Shown here piece by piece: positions 5,463 through 12,700 of a stretch of DNA of 13,706 nucleotides. Source of the DNA: JAEUJM01 sp044221555 (GTDB lineage Bacteria > Actinomycetota > Acidimicrobiia > Acidimicrobiales > DATDAH01); contig JBGAOY010000047.1 of the NCBI GenBank assembly GCA_044221555.1, positions 1 through 13,706 on the forward strand, read 5' to 3'. Both the position numbers and the translations under genes were made by a program. The stretch's first letter is position 1, and each line of letters opens with the position of its first letter. The notes under the pieces are model-generated. The model was not told the origin of the DNA, did no database searches, and saw only the letters and a program-made list of their open reading frames with translations.

Positions 5463-6677
5463 TCAGACGCCCATGAGGGCGTACATGTTGGCGCCCATGA
5501 TCTTGGCCACGTCCTCGTCGGGGAGGCCCACCTCGTCGCGGGCGTAGACCGCGTACTCGACGGGGTCGGCCAGGCCCTCGGGGTGGGGCCAGTCCGAGTT
5601 GAACAGCACGTGGTCGATGCCGATCACGTCGATGAGCGGCGCGAGGTCGTCCTCCCAGAACGGGGCGACGTAGAGCGCCCGCCTGAGCACGTCGAGGGGG
5701 TCCTCGGCGAAGAGGTGGGGCATCTTCCCGTAGCCGTCGGCGAGGTCTTCGACCACCCGACCGATCCACCTGCTGCCGCATTCGATGGTGCCGAGGCGCA
5801 CGCCGGGGAAGCGCGAGAGCATGCCGTGGATCACCGCCGAGAAGATGGTGTCCATCGTCGGCCGGTAGGCCTGGGACACGGTGTAGAACGGGTGCTGCTC
5901 GAAGGGACGCATCTCGCCGTACACGCCGTTCCACTCGTCCGAGAAGCGGCTGTAGCCCGAGTCGGAGGCGTGCAGCATGACGGGGATGCCCGCCTGCTCG
6001 ACGGCCCGCCAGAACGGGTCGTTGTCGGGGAGGAAGGGTGAGCGCGGCCCCCGGAAGCCGGCGACGGGCGCGGGCCGCACCAGCACGGTCTTGGCGCCCC
6101 GCTCGAGCGCCCACTCCAGTTCGGCGACCGCGCCCTCGGGGACGGACAGGTTCACCACCGGGGTGGTGAAGATGCGGCCCTCGTGGTCGAAGCCCCACTC
6201 GTCGTGCATCCACTGGTTGAACGCGTGCACCAGCGCCTGCGAGGCCACGGGGTCGTCCATGAAGTTGACCTCGATCAGCGAGGCCAGCGTCGGGAAGTTC
6301 ACGATGGCGTCGATGTGCATGCGGTCCATCAGCGCCAGTCGGGCGTCGGGGTCGGTGAACTCGGGGATGGCCCGCATCGGCCGCACGATCTCCCGGTAGC
6401 TCTTGCCCTCGGTGTTGCGCCCCGAGAAGTACTCCGCCGCCGAGCCGGGCTCGGCCACCACCTCGAAGGTGGGGTTGGGGATGTAGTCCGACACGCGGCC
6501 GCGGACGATCATCTTGCGCCGGCCGTCCACGTCGGCGACGCGGATCAGGCCCTTGTACTCCTCCGGCAGGTATCGGGTGAACGAGTCGGCCTCCTCGTAG
6601 AGGTGGAAGTCGCAGTCGAACACCGGGTGGTCGACGTCGGTGTACGACATGTCCGGGCGGTGGGCCGTGTACTGCAT
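5463..6677 (-). CDS. Amidohydrolase family 2 (ACMSD-like TIM barrel) protein
   Basis: This is a 404-residue cytoplasmic metal-dependent hydrolase or decarboxylase of the amidohydrolase-2 superfamily; the substrate is unknown. Visible family blocks are FDCDFHLYE (20-28), the first metal motif; DARLALMDRMHIDAIVNFPT (111-130); a region with VLVRPAPV near 198; VMLHASDSGY (233-242) with the metal-ligand type H236; RFPGVRLGTIECG (289-301); and FNSDWPHPEG (359-368) with the catalytic aspartate D362. Two usual histidines are replaced: the HxH motif reads D23-x-H25, and the normal H-G-G after the RFP strand reads E-C-G (E299). This may define a separate clade with different metal binding. GGGGAA lies 7 nt before the ATG; a second ATG nine codons later has no ribosome site. 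The gene lies downstream of the subtilase on the same strand after 108 nt containing a palindrome. Confidence 0.85.
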   Translation of the reverse strand: MQYTAHRPDMSYTDVDHPVFDCDFHLYEEADSFTRYLPEEYKGLIRVADVDGRRKMIVRGRVSDYIPNPTFEVVAEPGSAAEYFSGRNTEGKSYREIVRPMRAIPEFTDPDARLALMDRMHIDAIVNFPTLASLIEVNFMDDPVASQALVHAFNQWMHDEWGFDHEGRIFTTPVVNLSVPEGAVAELEWALERGAKTVLVRPAPVAGFRGPRSPFLPDNDPFWRAVEQAGIPVMLHASDSGYSRFSDEWNGVYGEMRPFEQHPFYTVSQAYRPTMDTIFSAVIHGMLSRFPGVRLGTIECGSRWIGRVVEDLADGYGKMPHLFAEDPLDVLRRALYVAPFWEDDLAPLIDVIGIDHVLFNSDWPHPEGLADPVEYAVYARDEVGLPDEDVAKIMGANMYALMGV

Positions 6678-6742
6678 CGTTGACTTCCCCGTGGTGAGAA
6701 CGCTGTTTCCGTGACCTTCGCGAGTGGCGCCGCCGCCGTCCA

Positions 6743-6756
6743 GGGACCTAGGTCCC
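6743..6756. promoter_or_regulatory. Perfect 14-bp palindrome, DosR/DevR-box-like, upstream of amidohydrolase
   Basis: GGGACCTAGGTCCC is a perfect palindrome in the 108-nt gap between the subtilase stop and the amidohydrolase start, centred 73 nt upstream of the latter. The 20-mer CCAGGGACCTAGGTCCCGAA (6740-6759) agrees at 15 of 20 positions with the mycobacterial DosR consensus TTSGGGACTWWAGTCCCSAA, and one half-site (GTCCCGAA, 6752-6759) matches fully. A poor -10 candidate, CAGCGT on the minus strand, lies at 6700-6705. DosR-type sites control hypoxia and redox responses. Which regulator binds here is inference. Confidence 0.5.
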
Positions 6757-6785
6757 GAATGTGCGCCCGCCGACGTGGCGGGGGA

Positions 6786-9700
6786 TCAGCCGGGGACGTT
6801 GATGAAGGTGCAGGTCACCTGTTCCCACGACGACAGCGTGACCGTCACCCGCCCGCCGGCCAGGTTCACCGTCTCGGCCGTGGTGCACGAGACCGAATTG
6901 AGCACGTAGCCGCTCACCGGGTTCTGGGTGATGACGTAGGTCTGGGTGGTCAGGTCGCCGAGCGCCACCACCGAGGGTGTGGAGCCGAAGAGGTCGTCGT
7001 CGAGGACGTAGACCCCACAGGTGAACTGCTGGCAGAACAGGTACGTGAAGTCCTGCCCGCTGTTGGGGATGGTGTCCTGCACGATCGTGATCGAGGGCAC
7101 CCGGTTGGTGAACGTGCACGTCGTCTGCTCGCCGGGCGCGAGGTCGACGGTGACCTGGCGGGCGGCGAGATCGGGCGTCTCGGCGGTGGTGCAGGCGATC
7201 GTCAGCCGGGGCGCGCCGGCGGTGACCCCCTGGGTCACGGTGTAGCGGCCGGCGGCGAGCGCGGGGAACGTCCGGGTCGTGGTCAGGGTGGCGTCGCTGT
7301 CGTCGTCGAGGTTGAACGAGGTGCAGGCCCCCGTGGTCGGGCACAGGGTGAAGGGGAAGTCGCGCGCGGCGTTGGCCACGGTGTCCACGACCACCGTCAA
7401 GGTGGATCGCGACACCACGAAGGTGCAGGTGGACTGCTCGCCGGGCGCGAGGTCGATGGTGACCCGCCGGGCGCGGAGGTCGACCGACTCCGTGGTGGTG
7501 CAGGTGATCGACGTGACCGCCCAGCCCGTGGGCAGCGTGTCCTGGGTGACGGTGTAGGCGCCGGCGGCGGCGCCGGTGAGCGCCGCCGACGACGCCAGCG
7601 TCGCGTCGGCGTCGTCGTCGAGGGTGAGGGCGGCGCACGATCCCGCGCCGCAGCGGGTGAAGGCGAAGTCCTGCGCGTCGTCGGGCTGGCCGTCGACCAC
7701 GACGGTGAGCGACGTCAGGCGCAGCGTGAAGGTGCAGGTCACCTGCTCCCCAGCGGTGAGGGCGATCACGGCCCGCCGCTGCCCGACGTCGGTCTCGCCA
7801 CTGGTGCACGCCAGGGTGCCGAGGGCGTAGCCGGCGACGGCGGCCTGGGTGACCGTCCACGTGGATGGGGCCAGGGCCGCCAGGGTGCGGGTGCTGGGGA
7901 GCGTCGCGTCGGAGTCGTCGTCCAGCGCCACGTCGAGGCACGTGCCGGCGGCGCAGGCCTGCAGGGCCACGTCCTGGCCCGAGTTCGGCACGGTGTCCTG
8001 GACCAACGTCAGCGAGGTGCGGGTGTGGACGAACGTGCACGTGGCCTGCTCGCCGGGGGCGAGGGTCACCGTCGCGGTGCCGGTCGGGGCGTCGGTCTCG
8101 CCCTTGGTGCACGTCAGGCCGGTCAACCCCCAGCCGGCGGGCGCGGCCGCCACCGCCGTGTACGTCCCGGGGCCGAGCACGCCGAGCACCGCCTTGTTGG
8201 AGCGGGTGGCGTCGCTGTCGTCGTCGAGGGTCGAGAGCACACAGGTGCTCGGGCTCGGCCCGCAGGTCGTGACGTCGACGTCCTGCGCGTCGTTCGGCGA
8301 CAGGTCCTCGACGATGGTCAGCGTGGTGGCCGTGGTGGTGAAGGTGCACGTCACCTGCTCCCCCGCCTCGAGGGCCAGCTCCACCCGCCGCGCCCCGATG
8401 TCCAGGTCGCCCTTGGTGCAGCTGATCGAGGTGACGCCGTAGCCGTCGACGGCGCGCTGGGTGACCGCGTAGGTGCCGGCGGGGATGCCGGCATGGGTGA
8501 CCGACGAGGGCAGCGTGGCGTCGGTGTCGTCGTCGAGGGCGAAGGTGGTGCACGCCCCGGCGCCGCCGGCGACGGCGCACCCGTCGAAGGTGATGTCCTG
8601 CGCGTCGTTGGGGGACGTGTCCTGGACGATCTTCAGCGTGGTGGCGCGCGCCGTGAAGGTGCAGGTGACCTGGTCGCCGGGCGTGAGCAGCAGCGTGGCC
8701 CGCCGCCGCGCCGTCGACACCTGGCCCGCCGAGCAGGAGAGCCCGGTGAGCCCGTAGCCGGGCGTCTCGGCCTGGGTCACCGAGTAGGTGTCCGCGCCCA
8801 GGCCGGCGTAGGTCACCGTGCGGGGCAGGGCGGCGTCGGTGTCGTCGTCGAGCCGGAACGTGCCACAGCCGCGGGCGCCGGCGGGGCCCGAGCACCCGGT
8901 GAAGGTGAAGTCCTGGGGCCCGTCCGGCGACGTGTCCTGCACGATGGTGAGCGACGTGGCCCGCACCACGAACGTGCACGTCACCTGCTCACCGGGCCGG
9001 GGCTCGAACGTCACCCGCCGCAGGCCCCGCTCCACCTCGCCGCTCGAGCAGGTGAGCGCGGTCAGGCCGTAGCCGGGGACGGCGGCCTGGGTGATCGAGT
9101 ACTCGGTGCCCGGCGCGACCGCGTACGTGACGGTGCGCGGCAGGGTGGCGTCGGTGTCGTCGTCGAGCCGGAAGGGCCCGCAGCCCTGGGCGCCGCCGGG
9201 GCCGGAGCACCCGGTGAAGGTGAAGTCCTGGGCATCGTCCGGGGTGGTGTCCTGGACGATCACCAGGGTCGCCCCGCCCGTCCCCGCCGCGCTGCCGTTC
9301 ACGAAGGTGCAGGTCACCTGCTCGCCGGGCTCGAGGGTCACCGTCGCGCGCCGCGCGCCCAGGGACACCTTGCCGGCCGTGCAGGTGAGGTCGGTGAGGG
9401 GCAGGCCGGCGGTGGCCGACTGCGTCACGGTGTAGGTGGCGGCGGCCAGCCCGGTGGCGGTGACGCTCGCGGGCAGGGTGGGGTCGGTGTCGTCGTCGAG
9501 CAGGAACGGCACCCCGCACGCGTCGGGCCCGAAGGCGGGCAGGCACCCCTGGTACGAGACGTCGACGCTGGAGTTGGGTTGCGCGTCGTGGACGATGGTG
9601 AGGGTGGTCGGCCGGTTGACGAACGTGCAACTGACCAGCACCCCGGGGTCCAGATCGATCGTCACCGTCCCCCGGGCGAGGTCGACCACCGCTCCGGCGC

Positions 9701-12700
9701 CCGAGCAGCTGACCGAGATCAGGCCGAAGCCCTCGACCGGCTGCTGGGTGAGGGTGTAGCTGGTCGCCGGCAGGCCACGGGTGTCGGTGTTGCCGAGGAC
9801 GTCGGTGCTCGCCGAGTCGTCGTCGAGCACGAACGGCGTGCACTCGTCGGCCCCGGTCGGTCCCGTGCACCGGGTGTAGGTGAAGTCCTGCGGGCCGTTG
9901 GGCTGCGTGTCCTGCGAGACGAACAGGCGCGTCGGCTCGACGGTGAAGGTGCACCGCGGGTGGTCGCCGGGACGGAGGTTCAGCGTGGCCGTCCGGGTGG
10001 ACAGCGAGGTGAGCCCCTGGGTGCAGAAGAGGCGGGTGAGCGCGTGGCCGGGCACCGGGTCCTGCGTCACCGTGTAGAGGCCTGGGGTCAGCGCTCGATC
10101 GGTGACCTCCCGCGGCAGGGTGGCGTCGGCGTCGTCGTCGAGGGCGAACGAGTGGCACCCGCCGGCCCCGCCCGACCCCGCGCAGGTGGCGAAGGTGACG
10201 TCGACCGCGCTGTTGGGCTCGGTGTCGTTCACCACGGTCAACGTGGTCTGCGTCGTCGCGAAGCTGCAGGTGCGCTGCTCACCGGCCGCGAGGGTGACCT
10301 CGGCCCGCCGTTGGTCGAGCTGCACCTGGCCGCCGTCACAGGTGAGGGTCACCACGGTCCAGCTGTCCACCGCCGCCTGCGTGACCGTGTAGGTGCCGGC
10401 GGCGGCGGGGACCGCCACGGTGTTGGGCAGGGCCGGGTCGGTGTCGTCGTCGAGGGCCACCACGGTGCAGGCCCCACCGCTGTCGGGGCAGACGTCGAAG
10501 GTGAAGTCCTGGGGGCCGTCGGGGGCGGTGTTCTGGACGATGGTGAGGCTGGTGCGGCGCTCGGTCAGCGTGCAGGACACCTGCTCGCCGGCGTCGAGGT
10601 GCACGGCCACCGTTGCCGCCGCGGCATCGGCCTCGCCGCTCGTGCAGGTCAGCCCGGTCGCGCCCCAGCCCGCGGTGCTCGACGCGGTGAGGGTCCAGTC
10701 CCCGGCGGCGAGCCCGTCCCACCGGGCCGTCGACGATCGGGTGCCGTCGGCGGGGTCGTCGTCGACCACCGCGTCGACGCAGTCACCGCCGGCGCGGCAG
10801 GCCGACACGGTGACGTCGTGCGGGTCGTCGGGCTGGGCGTCGAGCTGCAACGCGAGCGAGGTGGCCCGGTCGGTGAAGGTGCAGGTGGTCTGGTCGCCGG
10901 CCGCCAGCTCCACGGTCGCGGTCTGCGCCCCGCGGTCGACGACCTCACCCGTGTCGCAGCTGAGCTGGGCCAGCCCCCACCCGGCGACCGGAGCCTGGGT
11001 GATGGTGTAGGTGCCGGGGGTGAGGGTGGTGGCCACCTCGGTCCGGGGCCGGGCCGCGTCGGCGTCGTCGTCGAGGACGACGTCGGTGCAGGTGGCACCG
11101 GTGCACCGATGGAAGGTGAAGTCCTGGGGCCCGTCGGGCTGGGTGTCCTGGACCACGGTGAGCGTGGTGGCCCGGTCGAGGAACGTGCACGTGGTCCGCT
11201 GCCCGGCCAGCACCACGAGGGTGACCTGGCCGGCGGCCAGGTCGGTGGCCCCCCTGGTGCAGGTGAGGCCGACCAGGCCGTAGCCCGCGACCTCGTCCTG
11301 GGTGAGCGTCCAGACCCCGGGGGCGAGCCCGTCGAGCGTGGTCGCGCCCGGCAGGGTGGTGTCGGTGTCGTCGTCGAGGACGACGTCCTGGCAGGGACCG
11401 GCCACGGGGCAGGCGTGGACGCTGAAGTCCTGCCCGGCGTCGGGTGCGGTGTCCTGCGCGATCGCGATCGACCCTTGGCGCACGGTGAAGGTGCACGTGG
11501 TCGCCTCGCCCGCCGCCAGCTCGGCGATGACGCGCCGCCGGCCCACGTCGACGGTCTCCGCCGTGGTGCAGGTCAAGGTGTCGATGCCCCAGTCGGTGGG
11601 CGGGTCGAGCGTCACCCGCACCTGACCGGGTGGCCGGCTGAAGGTCAACCGGTCGGGCAGCGTGGGGTCGGCGTCGTTGTCGAGGCTGAACGACGACGAC
11701 GTGCCGGCCGCGCAGCTCCCGTCGATCGCCGGCGTGCAGGCGGTGAAGGCCAGGTCCTGCGGCCCGTCGGGGTCGGTGTCGGCGACGACGGTCAGCGATG
11801 CCTGCTTCGTGTTGACGAACAGGCAGGTGACCTGCTCGCCCGGCTCGATCTCGACGTGGGCGTGCCCCGAGGGTCGGTCCCACGAGTCACCCGGCCCCCC
11901 CGGCAGGCAGGTGAGCGCGGTGAGGTCCCACCCGGCCACGGCCGCCTGGGTGACGTCGTAGCCGCCGGGCGCGATCCCCACCAGGCGCGTCGACGCCGGT
12001 CGGGTGGGGTCGTTGTCGTCGTCGAGGACCACGGTCCGGCACGTGTCCGGCGCGGGCCCGCACACGTCGATGGTGAAGTCCTGGGCCGACCCCGGGACCG
12101 CATCGGTGGTGATGGTGAGCACCGGCGCCTCGTTGGTGAACCGGCAGGTGGCGTGGGCGTCCGCCGCCAGGGTGACGGTGGCCTGCCGGGCGGCGAGGTC
12201 GGTGGTGCCCTGGTCGCAGGTCAGCCCGATGAGGTCCCAGCCGTCGAGGGCTCCCTCGGTGACGGTGTAGGCGGTGCCCGCGGGGAGCGCCATGTTGGCG
12301 ACCCGGGGGAGGGCCGGGTCGGTGTCGTCGTCGAGGGTGACCGTCTGGCAGGGGCCGCCCTCGACCGGGCAGACGGTGAACGGGACGTCGATCGGGTCGT
12401 CCGGGCGCTGGTCGGTGACGATCGTGAGCACCGAGCCGTCGGGCACCAGGTTGGCGTGGACGAGCAGGTTCGGTGATCCCGTGCCCGGGTCGGTGACGTG
12501 GTTCGGGGTGGCCCCGTCGTGGACGGCCTGGGCCACCTCGGCCGGGGTGGCGTCGGGCCGGTCCTGCAGGTATCGGGCGACGACCCCGGCGACCAGGGGG
12601 GCGGCCCCCGAGGAGCCGTCGGCGAGTTGGGTGGCGGTGTCGTCGGTGTACCAGTCGGAGGTGATGGCCACCCCGGGGGCGAACAGGTCGAGGCACGGGC

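Noticed and set aside
4200..6041. Forward open frame of about 613 codons opposite the DUF4389 and amidohydrolase genes
   Set aside because: It crosses two real genes and their intergenic hairpins; composition is Gly/Val/His-rich shadow sequence.
6789..12431. CRISPR or minisatellite reading of the 300-bp periodic DNA
   Set aside because: Period, divergence and unbroken reading frame show protein-domain repeats, not short repeats with spacers.
6711..12476. Forward-strand open frame of about 1921 codons opposite the subtilase repeats
   Set aside because: It is antisense to a clear protein with catalytic motifs. Its product is a monotonous Gly/Val/Arg repeat, explained by GC-biased codons and the repeat array on the other strand.
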